Source: Bacillus hominis (GTDB taxonomy: Bacteria > Bacillota > Bacilli > Bacillales > Bacillaceae_G). Taken from it: DNA of 59,554 nt. Positions 52,067-59,554 of the stretch are shown in pieces. The stretch is taken from the NCBI RefSeq assembly GCF_018332515.1, contig NZ_BOQD01000030.1, positions 1 to 59,554 on the forward strand, read 5' to 3'. A program made the position numbers and the translations under genes. Under the pieces are notes generated by a model. It saw only the letters and a program-made list of their open reading frames with translations, had not been told where the DNA came from and did no database searches. Each line of letters begins with the position of its first letter. Within the stretch, counting starts at the first letter, position 1.

Positions 52067-53497
52067 TCATTTAACCGCTTTCAAGTTTTTTATGTCTTCC
52101 ATCCGTCTCGGAAGTAAAAATGTCATACATATTGTAGTTCCCATTTCTTCACTACTCTCAATTCGCATACTTCCGCCTTGCTTCTTCATAATCTCCTGAC
52201 AAATGTATAAACCATAACCATTCCCGTAACTAGAAGGAAGCACCTTACCTTCCGGAGACTCATTCCATTCTGCAAGCACACCTTCATCCATACCAATACC
52301 ATCATCATGAACAAAAACTTTTGCTTCCTGCTCATTTATAATTACATTCATACGAACTTGCGTAGCGTCACTATATTTAATCGTATTATCAAGCACATTC
52401 AAGAAAATTTGCTTCGTCTTATCAAAGTCCGCAACAACATGTACATCCGTTAACTCATTCATAACTTCAATTTCAAACTGCTGCAACCTAAGTTTCACAA
52501 TCGAAACTGCTTCTTCTGCCAATTCTTTTATATTCACGACTGTAGGTGACACTTCAAACGTACTCGCCCCGTACTTTGAAGACTTAAGTAATTCCTCTAC
52601 AAGTGATAATAGACGCTCACTTTCTACAGACACATAACGGAGGCTCTCCTGCACATCCTCCTTCGATTGTAACTTCGGAATTAAATCAACATAACCGATA
52701 ATTGCCGTAAGCGGTGTTTTCAGCTCATGCGTAATGCGGTCCAAGAAATCTTTCTGTTTCTCTTTCTCTTCCTTCAGTTGCTTAATATGCAGTTCAATCC
52801 CATCAGCCATCGCATTAAAGGACGCTGAAAGCTGCGCAATTTCCACATACTCATTCAGCTCAATCTTACTTTCATAATCTCCATTCGCAAGCCGCTGCGC
52901 CATTTGTCTTAACTGATCAATTGGCTTATGAAGAGACTTCGCCAAACGAATCGCAAAGAAAATACCAGCAGCTACTAAACAAAGAGACGTCATTAAAAAC
53001 GTCCAACTCACATTTGTTAAAACTTCCTTCTCATCCGTTAACCCATTTATAAAACGAATACTCCCAATGACATCGTTTCCATAATAAACCGGACTTGAAA
53101 ACAAAAGAATTGGAGCTGGGTCTCCCTCCTCGAAAACATAAGATTTCTTTCCCTTCAAAGAACTCTCAATATCGATATTCCGGTGAAGTAATGCTCCCTT
53201 TTGTGTGTCTGCAACGACATCTCCATTCTTCCCAATCATCTGCACACGGACATCCATTCGCTTCGCTAAATATGAAGCAATTAAAAGCGAATTAGGACCT
53301 AGCGTCTCCACTTCTGCTTCCTTCTCTAAATAATTCATCGTATAAATTTGCGCTTCCACACTTAACTTTTCTAAGGAATCTGCCGCATTACGATACACAT
53401 TCTTCTCTAGCGAAATATAAACAACCGCATACAACAGAACAAGAATTGGAATCAACAAGCCAACTATTCCAAACACCATATTTCGTTTTAAAGACAT
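52067..53497 (-). CDS. Membrane sensor histidine kinase
   Basis: The 476-residue kinase has helix 1 (about 7-30), an extracellular sensor region (about 31-165, with PAPILLFSSPVYYGNDVIGSIRFING like PhoR/CACHE sensors), helix 2 (about 167-188), HAMP (about 189-242), HisKA with FLDRITHELKTPLTAIIGY (phospho-His), and HATPase_c with FLNVLDNTIKYSD (N box), VHDDGIGMDE (G1) and GNGYGLYICQEI (G2). The frame begins at a TTG 18 bp upstream, but AAGTGGTG just before the ATG at 53497 favours that start, 11 bp after the response-regulator stop. Confidence 0.92.
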   Translation of the reverse strand: MSLKRNMVFGIVGLLIPILVLLYAVVYISLEKNVYRNAADSLEKLSVEAQIYTMNYLEKEAEVETLGPNSLLIASYLAKRMDVRVQMIGKNGDVVADTQKGALLHRNIDIESSLKGKKSYVFEEGDPAPILLFSSPVYYGNDVIGSIRFINGLTDEKEVLTNVSWTFLMTSLCLVAAGIFFAIRLAKSLHKPIDQLRQMAQRLANGDYESKIELNEYVEIAQLSASFNAMADGIELHIKQLKEEKEKQKDFLDRITHELKTPLTAIIGYVDLIPKLQSKEDVQESLRYVSVESERLLSLVEELLKSSKYGASTFEVSPTVVNIKELAEEAVSIVKLRLQQFEIEVMNELTDVHVVADFDKTKQIFLNVLDNTIKYSDATQVRMNVIINEQEAKVFVHDDGIGMDEGVLAEWNESPEGKVLPSSYGNGYGLYICQEIMKKQGGSMRIESSEEMGTTICMTFLLPRRMEDIKNLKAVK

Positions 53498-53508
53498 ATC
53501 ATCACCAC

Positions 53509-54183
53509 TTAACAATCTAGCTTATAGCCAACGCCATAAATTGTCTTAATATACTCACCGCTCGTACCGAGCTTCTTTCGAAGTCTTTGCACCATAATAT
53601 CAACCGCTCTCGTATTCCCTATATACTCAAACCCCCACACCTTCTCTAGCAACTCATCCCTCATAAACACACGCTGCGGATTCGAAACAAACAACTGACA
53701 TAAATTAAACTCTCGGTACGTTAACTGAATTTCTTGTCCACTAACATGCATCTTTCTCTCCTTAGGACAAATCACTAACTCGCCTGCGCGAATTACTTCA
53801 TGACTTACAGTTGCCTCCTCCTTCTTCACACGCCTGCTCATATTCTTCACACGAAGAATAAGCTCCGCATAATTAAAAGGCTTCGTCACATAATCATCAG
53901 CCCCAAGCTGAAGACCAAGTAACTTATCATTCATCTGACTCTTCGCTGTCAGCATAAGCACCGGAATATCCCTATCTTTCTCACGGAACAATCGAAGTAA
54001 TTCATACCCGTCCGTATCAGGAAGCATCACATCTAAAATGAGTACATCCGGCCCTTCATTCCATCTCTCTAAAGCTTCTCTCCCATCAGCCGCCGTCAAT
54101 ACTTCATACCCTTCCATCTCTAACTGCATCCGAATCAAATTACGAATACTCGACTCATCATCTACTACAAGTACTTTCATCAT
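53509..54183 (-). CDS. OmpR/PhoB-family response regulator
   Basis: The 224-residue regulator has a receiver domain (acidic DDESS at 8-12, phospho-Asp in LILDVMLPDTDGYELL, Thr in MLTAKSQ, Lys in VTKPFN) and a winged-helix DNA-binding domain (about 125-224: LTYREFNLCQLFVSNPQRVFMRDELLEKVWG, TRAVDIMVQRLRKKLG, IKTIYGVGYKL). It heads the operon with the kinase, unknown membrane protein, binding lipoprotein and antiporter. The Salmonella PgtA and staphylococcal HptR counterparts are of other classes (NtrC and AraC types), so the partner type differs. Confidence 0.94.
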   Translation of the reverse strand: MMKVLVVDDESSIRNLIRMQLEMEGYEVLTAADGREALERWNEGPDVLILDVMLPDTDGYELLRLFREKDRDIPVLMLTAKSQMNDKLLGLQLGADDYVTKPFNYAELILRVKNMSRRVKKEEATVSHEVIRAGELVICPKERKMHVSGQEIQLTYREFNLCQLFVSNPQRVFMRDELLEKVWGFEYIGNTRAVDIMVQRLRKKLGTSGEYIKTIYGVGYKLDC

Positions 54184-54235
54184 TCTCCTCCTTCCATCCT
54201 GTATTATAGTACAGTTTAGTATAGCAAAAATCAGA

Positions 54236-54289
54236 TAAAAAAAGAGAGGGTATTGTCGAACGTATTTTGAACGACGATACTCTCTCCTG
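54236..54289 (-). terminator. Terminator of the man operon
   Basis: Minus strand: AGAGAGTATCGTCGT...ACAATACCCTCTCT followed by TTTTTTTAT. Confidence 0.85.
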
Positions 54290-54302
54290 TTATATTTCTC
54301 TC

Positions 54303-55247
54303 TTACACGCTCGCAATAATAAATTCAGCACGTCCTACAACTCTATATTCCCCAAAATCACTTGGTAATATGAGATGATCCCCTTGCTCAAATCGATACT
54401 TTTCAGTCCCATGTACCAACTCTCCTTCTCCATCTATTACACTTAAAAGAAGAAATGAATTTTTTTGCGTTAAGTTGACCACTCCATCTAACTCCCATTT
54501 TTTAACTGAAAAATAAGGGCACTCAATAAACTTTGTTACATGTAGATCTTCTATCTCTTCATATTGAACAGTTTGTTGATCTGAAATAAATGGTGTTTCT
54601 ATCACTTCAATACTTTTCTCAAGATGCAGTTCACGTAATTCTCCCTCTGAATCTCTTCTATTATAATCGTATAATCGATAAGTAGTATCAGAGTTTTGCT
54701 GCGTTTCTAATATTAAAATACCTTCACCAATTGCATGAACAGTTCCACTTGGAACGAAGAAGAAATCACCCGGCTTCACTTTTACACGCTGTAATAGCTT
54801 GTCCCATCCTCCTTGTTCAACCATATCTACTAGTTCATCCTTTGTTTTTGCATGATGCCCATAAATAATCTCAGCACCTTCTTTACAATCAATGACATAC
54901 CAGCATTCAGTCTTTCCTAGCTCACCATTTTCATTTATACGTGCATATTCATCATTCGGATGTACTTGAACAGATAAGTCACGATTTGCATCTAAAATTT
55001 TTGTAAGAAGAGGGAAGCGATCCCCCTCAATATTTCCAAATAATTCTCGATGATTATTCCACAATTGTCCTAAAGATAAGCCTTTATACTCTCCGCTCTT
55101 AACTACACTTTGTCCGTTCTGATGCGCAGCAAACGCCCAACATTCTCCCGTTTGTTCTGATGGTATTTCATATCCGAAAGAAGTTAATTTCGTACCACCC
55201 CAAATTCTTTCTTTAAAAATGGGTGCAAAAAATAGCGGTTCCGTCAT
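54303..55247 (-). CDS. manA: Class I mannose-6-phosphate isomerase
   Basis: The 314-residue enzyme interconverts mannose 6-phosphate and fructose 6-phosphate. The zinc-site motifs of type I isomerases are present: VQVHPNDEYA, KTECWYVIDCKEGAEIIYGHHA, and the signature FFFVPSGTVHAIGEGILILETQQNSDTTYRLYDYNR. Length matches ManA of B. subtilis (about 315). It follows manP by 17 bp behind TGGAGG. The pair converts imported mannose into a glycolytic intermediate. Confidence 0.96.
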   Translation of the reverse strand: MTEPLFFAPIFKERIWGGTKLTSFGYEIPSEQTGECWAFAAHQNGQSVVKSGEYKGLSLGQLWNNHRELFGNIEGDRFPLLTKILDANRDLSVQVHPNDEYARINENGELGKTECWYVIDCKEGAEIIYGHHAKTKDELVDMVEQGGWDKLLQRVKVKPGDFFFVPSGTVHAIGEGILILETQQNSDTTYRLYDYNRRDSEGELRELHLEKSIEVIETPFISDQQTVQYEEIEDLHVTKFIECPYFSVKKWELDGVVNLTQKNSFLLLSVIDGEGELVHGTEKYRFEQGDHLILPSDFGEYRVVGRAEFIIASV

Positions 55248-55264
55248 GATTAAAATCCTCCATT

Positions 55265-57217
55265 TTATACGATGTCATCTAATAATTTATGTGCTTCTTC
55301 TTTTGTTTGGACAGATATTAATCTCTCTCTATAACTATCATCCATAAGTTTTCGTGAAAGCATTTGAAGAATCTTCAAGTGCTCATTTCCTTCACTCTCT
55401 TTTGGAACTGCGATCATAAATATTAATTTTGCATCCGTTCCGTCTAAGCTTTTCCAATCTACTCCCGATTGTTTAATCCCAAATACAACACTCGGTTTTT
55501 TTACTGCATCCGACTTCCCATGAGGAATCGCAATATTCATTCCAATACCTGTAGTACTCTCAGCTTCACGATTCATAATAGCTTGCTTAAATTCCGAATC
55601 AGAATGTAAAGCGCCTACAGTATTTAATTTCCCAATCATCTCATCAATAATATCGTCACGTGTCTCTCCCGCTAAGTTAATATCAATAAGCTCTAAACTC
55701 GTTATGTCTGTTAACTTCTGAATTTCTACCTTTTCAGCTTTCTTTTCTATTACTTGCTCTTGAACTTCTGCTACTTCCTTTGTTGCTGAAACTTCTTTCA
55801 TTTCTTTTGATTCTTGTATTTCTTCAACTTTTGAAATATCTTTCTTTAATACGTTCACAATGATTGCCGTTACAATAGAACCTACAATAATAGCAACAAA
55901 GAACATGAAGACATTATCTACCGCTCCCAGTACAGCAACAATTGGGCCACCGTGTGCTACTCTATCACCTACATGACCAATCATTGCAATAACAGCGCCA
56001 GTCATTGAGCCAGCCATAATACTTGGAATCACACGTAATGGATCCTGCGCTGCAAACGGAATAGCGCCTTCTGTAATACCGAATAAGCCCATCGTAAATG
56101 AGGCTTTCCCCATTTCTCTTTCTGACTCTTGAAATTTGTTCTTTCCTATAAATGTAGCAAGTCCCATCCCGATTGGTGGAATACAAATTGCAGCTGCGAT
56201 TGGTCCCATAATTTCATAATTTCCTTCTCCAATCATTGCAGAACCAAATAAGAATGCTACTTTATTTACTGGACCACCCATATCGAATGAAATCATTGCA
56301 CCTAAGATTAATGCTAAAAGAATTGAACTTGAACCTTGCATACCAGCTAACCAAGCCGTTAATGATTCAAATACTTGTGCTACAGGAGCACCTATAATAA
56401 ATACAAAGGCTAAACCAACAATAAGCGATGTAAATACCGGAATAATGATAATTGGCATAATTGGTTGAAGCGCTTTTGGTACTTTTAACTTTTTAATTCC
56501 TAAAGCTACATAACCGGCTAAGAAACCTGCGATAATTCCACCTAAGAAGCCAGCCCCACTCTCACTACCATAGAAACTTCCTGTTGCTGCGATATATCCA
56601 CCGATCATACCAGGGACAAGTCCAGGCTTATCAGCTATACTATAAGCAATATATCCAGCTAGAATTGGAACCATAAATGCAAACGAAGCTCCACCTATTT
56701 GCTCAATCGTTTTCCAAAAAGATCCTTCTGGTATTACTAAACCACCAGGCGTTTTCTCACCACCAAGTGTTAATGCAATTGCAATTAACAATCCACCTAC
56801 CACAATGAAAGGAACCATGAACGATACACCATTCATTAAATGGCGGTATATTGGATTTTGCGTTTTTCCTTGTGAATCATTTCCTTTTTCTTTCACATCC
56901 GAATGATAAACAGGAACATTACCATCTACTACTTTTTGAATTAACTCCTCTGGTTTACGAATACCATCTTTAACTCCTACAACTAGTAGCTTTTTACCTA
57001 CGAATCTATCTTTATTTACTACTCGATCTGCAGCTATAATAATGCCATCCGCTTCACGAATCTCTTGCTCAGTAAGTTCATTTTCAACACCTATACCACC
57101 TTGTGTTTCAACTTTCATTTGAATTCCTAATTTATCCGCTGCTTTTTGTAAATTTTCTGCAGCCATATACGTATGGGCAATCCCATTTGGACACGATGTA
57201 ATCGCTAGTACTTTCAT
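55265..57217 (-). CDS. manP: PTS mannose/fructose-family IIBCA permease
   Basis: The 650-residue fusion has domain order IIB (about 1-95; LAITSCPNGIAHTYMAAENL with the phospho-Cys), IIC (about 125-455; ten or so membrane helices with GGPVNKVAF and GITEGAIPFAAQDPLR), and IIA (about 510-650; IPHGKSDAVKKPSV with the phospho-His). Size and neighbours (manR before, manA after) match ManP of B. subtilis, which takes up mannose. A TTG 15 bp further up is in frame but overlaps the ribosome site GAGGGGG, so ATG 57217 is used. A cre-like site lies 22-35 bp upstream. Confidence 0.93.
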   Translation of the reverse strand: MKVLAITSCPNGIAHTYMAAENLQKAADKLGIQMKVETQGGIGVENELTEQEIREADGIIIAADRVVNKDRFVGKKLLVVGVKDGIRKPEELIQKVVDGNVPVYHSDVKEKGNDSQGKTQNPIYRHLMNGVSFMVPFIVVGGLLIAIALTLGGEKTPGGLVIPEGSFWKTIEQIGGASFAFMVPILAGYIAYSIADKPGLVPGMIGGYIAATGSFYGSESGAGFLGGIIAGFLAGYVALGIKKLKVPKALQPIMPIIIIPVFTSLIVGLAFVFIIGAPVAQVFESLTAWLAGMQGSSSILLALILGAMISFDMGGPVNKVAFLFGSAMIGEGNYEIMGPIAAAICIPPIGMGLATFIGKNKFQESEREMGKASFTMGLFGITEGAIPFAAQDPLRVIPSIMAGSMTGAVIAMIGHVGDRVAHGGPIVAVLGAVDNVFMFFVAIIVGSIVTAIIVNVLKKDISKVEEIQESKEMKEVSATKEVAEVQEQVIEKKAEKVEIQKLTDITSLELIDINLAGETRDDIIDEMIGKLNTVGALHSDSEFKQAIMNREAESTTGIGMNIAIPHGKSDAVKKPSVVFGIKQSGVDWKSLDGTDAKLIFMIAVPKESEGNEHLKILQMLSRKLMDDSYRERLISVQTKEEAHKLLDDIV

Positions 57218-57238
57218 TTTAATCCCCCTCAACCCTTA

Positions 57239-57252
57239 TGTAAGCGCCTACA
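57239..57252 (-). promoter_or_regulatory. cre-like CcpA site at the manP promoter
   Basis: On the minus strand TGTAGGCGCTTACA matches the cre consensus TGWNANCGNTNWCA with one mismatch. It lies just after a TATTAT -10 candidate, so CcpA would block initiation or early elongation of manPA. The -35 is poor, as expected of an activator-dependent promoter. Confidence 0.65.
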
Positions 57253-57336
57253 AATAATATATATCAATACTCGCTTCATAAAAGTTTTGTTTTTTACCGT
57301 AACCTCCGGAAAAAACATTATTTTACTGAAACAAAC

Positions 57337-57367
57337 AAATAGGTAAGGCTTCTCGCCTTACCTATTC
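57337..57367 (-). terminator. Terminator after manR
   Basis: Minus strand: AATAGGTAAGGC-gaga-AGCCTTACCTATT followed by TGTTTGTTT. This separates manR from manPA. Confidence 0.8.
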
Positions 57368-59308
57368 ATATCTCAAATGAGATAAAAATTTTATTATATT
57401 TGTTTCCTTTATAAGCTTCTGAACAAAAACAGGTTGTTCACTTATAAAAGATAACTCATGAAATAGTTGTTTCGTAACTTCCTTTCCGTCACTCTTAACC
57501 GCCAACATAAATACGAGCGATACCTTCTCTACTCCCCAATCCAATGGTTCCTTAAGCGTAGCGACCGCAATTACTGACTGTTTAATAAGCTTAGGATTTC
57601 CATGCGGGATGGCGACCCCTGCACCAATTGTCGTTGCTGACATTCTATCTCTAGCAATCGCATTTTCCATATACTCTTTTTCTACGTACCCTTTTTCATA
57701 AAGTGATTTCGCTAATCTTTCAATTAATTCATAACGATGTTCTACTTCTTGTTGTAGAAAGACCAGAAAAGGAGTCGTGTAATTCAATAACACAAAGTTC
57801 TTATTTTCGTTAGAAGGTAGTTCATCTAGCCTCTTCATAAAATCCTCTAATTTATTTTCTTCAACCTGCTCTAATAAAGGAGACACAACACAATGAGGAA
57901 TCTTTAACTGTGGAAGATCAATCGTAGAAATTATGAGCTCTACCTTCTGATTTTTCATCAAATACTCTTCTAGGTCAGACTTTGCTATACAATCCATCAC
58001 ATGAACATACCGAAACTTTCTTTCAATTTTTGTCCGTAATAATTGCGACATTCCTATTCCCATGTGACAAACAATAATTATATTTTTCGATACCTTTTTA
58101 TCACTTAAACGCTCCATCGCTGCCTGAAAATGCAAAGTAATATATGCAGCTTCTTCCTCAGGAATTTGTAAATCCAATAATTTATTTATATCATCCAACT
58201 CATGGATTAACATATCAAACATATACGGGTACATTCGCTTAATTTCATGAAGCATTGGATTAGAAACAGACAGATTATATTGCAAACGATTTAATGTCGT
58301 ATACAGGTGCATCTGTAATCCTTCTAATAAAAATTTATCCTTATTGAAATCGATTTCATTCAAACTAGACATACGCTCTATTAAATGCGATACAACTTGC
58401 GAAAGCATAGGACTACTCACATTAAGCTTATTTCTTTCCCATTCATCTTGATAGCGGAATTTCCCACCCAAAATATGAATAGCTAAATAAGCTACCTCCT
58501 CCTCAGCAAAATGGACCGTAAATACAAACTCTAACCTTGTTAAAAAATCTAAAGTCCACTCATACTCTTTCGTCTCTCGTACAATTTCCAAATCCTTTTT
58601 AGACATTGAAATTGGTTGCTTTAACTTCATTCTTCGCACCATAATTAATGTATGTAATAAAAGATTTTCTAACGTATCATCTGTAAAAAATATAGAATAC
58701 CTTTTTTGTAACGCTTTCAATTCAGTCATTACAAATTCAATTTCATGATACAAAAACTGCTTTTTAATAAATTCGTTCATTAATTCCTGACTATGAATTA
58801 AATCCGATAGCTTAGCTAATGCTTTCCTCTTACTTCTCTCTTCTCCTTCTACTGTTAATCCTACCCTTTGCTTTGAAATTAACTCTAATCCTAGTTCTTC
58901 CAGCCACTTTTCGATTTTATCTAAATCTTTCTTAATCGTAGCTCGATTTATAAAATATTGCATGGCAAGCTCCTGCACCGTAACAGGTTTGACATTCATC
59001 AACAAACTATACGCAATTTGTAATACTCTTTCTTCATCTGATTCATAGCTTACAGCCTGTCTTACAGCATACAGCCTATTAAATAAATTTGCCTTATCAT
59101 AATCCTTAATCTCTAAATACACACCTAAACCCGGTTTCCGAATAAGAAGTGCATCTGAATACCTTTCTAAATACTCCTCAATCACTTTAAAATCATTGCG
59201 GATCGTCTTCTCAGAACAACTTACCTTATCAGCAAGCTCCTGCACTAACAAATACTCATTAGACTCAGATAATAAAACATGTAAAATTTCCTGTTGCCTT
59301 TTATTCAT
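57362..59308 (-). CDS. manR: PRD-containing transcriptional activator ManR
   Basis: The 648-residue regulator has two N-terminal helix-turn-helix domains (about 5-60, QELADKVSCSEKTIRNDFKVIEEYL; and about 95-150, VQELAMQYFINRATIKKDLDKIEKWL). Two PRD domains follow (about 185-290 and 300-400, with conserved His in AYLAIHILGG and AAYITLHFQAAM). A IIB-Bgl-like domain with IIVCHMGIGMSQLL (Cys about 416) and a C-terminal IIA-Fru domain with VAIPHGN complete it. PTS phosphorylation of these residues tells the activator whether mannose is being transported. The size equals B. subtilis ManR. I chose ATG 59308, which has AGGTG 6 bp upstream; a GTG at 59317 is the alternative. Confidence 0.93.
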   Translation of the reverse strand: MNKRQQEILHVLLSESNEYLLVQELADKVSCSEKTIRNDFKVIEEYLERYSDALLIRKPGLGVYLEIKDYDKANLFNRLYAVRQAVSYESDEERVLQIAYSLLMNVKPVTVQELAMQYFINRATIKKDLDKIEKWLEELGLELISKQRVGLTVEGEERSKRKALAKLSDLIHSQELMNEFIKKQFLYHEIEFVMTELKALQKRYSIFFTDDTLENLLLHTLIMVRRMKLKQPISMSKKDLEIVRETKEYEWTLDFLTRLEFVFTVHFAEEEVAYLAIHILGGKFRYQDEWERNKLNVSSPMLSQVVSHLIERMSSLNEIDFNKDKFLLEGLQMHLYTTLNRLQYNLSVSNPMLHEIKRMYPYMFDMLIHELDDINKLLDLQIPEEEAAYITLHFQAAMERLSDKKVSKNIIIVCHMGIGMSQLLRTKIERKFRYVHVMDCIAKSDLEEYLMKNQKVELIISTIDLPQLKIPHCVVSPLLEQVEENKLEDFMKRLDELPSNENKNFVLLNYTTPFLVFLQQEVEHRYELIERLAKSLYEKGYVEKEYMENAIARDRMSATTIGAGVAIPHGNPKLIKQSVIAVATLKEPLDWGVEKVSLVFMLAVKSDGKEVTKQLFHELSFISEQPVFVQKLIKETNIIKFLSHLRYE

Positions 59309-59424
59309 CTGCTTCACCTGTCTCTTCTATCCTTTAAAAACATTATGTTACTAACTTAGTGCATTTATCATAACATATTGGTAGATTCGTGAATCGATGG
59401 ATTTTATTGTTTGGAATTTGTTCA

Positions 59425-59461
59425 TAAAAAAGAAGAGTTCGATGCATAACCGAACTCTTCT
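59425..59461 (-). terminator. Terminator of the right-edge gene
   Basis: Minus strand: AGAAGAGTTCGGTT-atgc-ATCGAACTCTTCT followed by TTTTTATG. Confidence 0.9.
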
Positions 59462-59470
59462 AAAAATTTA

Positions 59471-59554
59471 TTATAAACGATTCATTATATCTTCTTTAAT
59501 AGTAAGTAACTTTTGTTCACTATTTTGTAAGGAATCATCTTGTACACCAAAGTA
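59471..59554 (-). CDS. 3' end of a minus-strand gene cut by the window edge
   Basis: The last 27 codons plus TAA are visible (YFGVQDDSLQNSEQKLLTIK and EDIMNRL). A terminator directly follows, which supports a real gene end. There is too little sequence to name the product. Confidence 0.6.
   Translation of the reverse strand, partial: YFGVQDDSLQNSEQKLLTIKEDIMNRL

Overview
The window is chromosomal DNA of a low-GC Firmicute, almost certainly a member of the Bacillus cereus group. Support comes from gene content (two SH3b cell-wall proteins of the EntA/B/C and CwpFM type, a ComK paralogue, YhgE/Pip, ThiC behind a TPP riboswitch, a ManR-ManP-ManA locus, a YknWXYZ-type exporter), strong AGGAGG ribosome sites, frequent TTG/GTG starts and scattered short intergenic hairpin repeats. 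There is no rRNA, tRNA, transposase gene, prophage or CRISPR array. It reads as core or near-core genome with small intergenic mobile-like repeats.

Layout. 1-1.5 kb: polyamine pair (a spermidine-synthase-like enzyme with an unusual Lys-Gln-Asp repeat N-terminus, open at the left edge, then SpeD). 1.6-4.0 kb: small membrane protein and a cellobiose/lactose-class PTS (IIB-IIC-IIA) on the minus strand. 4.2-11.7 kb: SDF-type symporter, acyltransferase-3, VOC protein, YhgE/Pip with a divergent LysR regulator, a YdaJ-like glycosidase and a 44-residue small protein. 11.9-16 kb: cytochrome bd-type oxidase pair and an ArsB-like transporter. 16-20 kb: TPP riboswitch-thiC and lactate permease. 20-24 kb: small membrane proteins, DUF1232 and an LtaS-type synthase. 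24-29 kb: a candidate sRNA, a repeat element, D-amino-acid transaminase, a five-SH3b NlpC/P60 hydrolase and NupC. 29-31.4 kb: degenerate-GGDEF membrane protein plus processive GT2, resembling the exopolysaccharide (yda) locus of B. subtilis. 31.5-37.2 kb: BCCT transporter, SH3b-3D protein, TcaA/YvbJ-like protein and an upstream small gene broken by a one-base frameshift. 37.4-41.8 kb: SWIM protein and SNF2 helicase. 42-44.5 kb: small DUF proteins, ComK-like regulator convergent with an orphan sigma factor. 44.7-48.6 kb: YknXYZ-YknW exporter. 48.8-54.2 kb: five-gene two-component, binding protein and sugar/phosphoglycerate-phosphate MFS operon. 54.3-59.3 kb: manR-manP-manA. The right edge cuts the 3' end of another minus-strand gene.

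Themes. Much of the window concerns the envelope: LtaS, SH3b hydrolases, YknWXYZ, TcaA-like and exopolysaccharide genes. Carbon uptake under catabolite control is the second theme: cre-like sites lie before lldP and manP. The most unusual items are (i) four copies of a 9-bp palindrome at 21/22/21-bp spacing upstream of the orphan sigma factor beside comK, (ii) the frameshifted membrane gene translationally coupled to the TcaA-like gene, (iii) a short-repeat family abutting gene 3' ends and supplying stop codons, (iv) an sRNA-like unit with an anti-Shine-Dalgarno motif, and (v) a sensor operon in which a binding lipoprotein has no ABC transporter. Family names come from recognised motifs and were not checked by database search.
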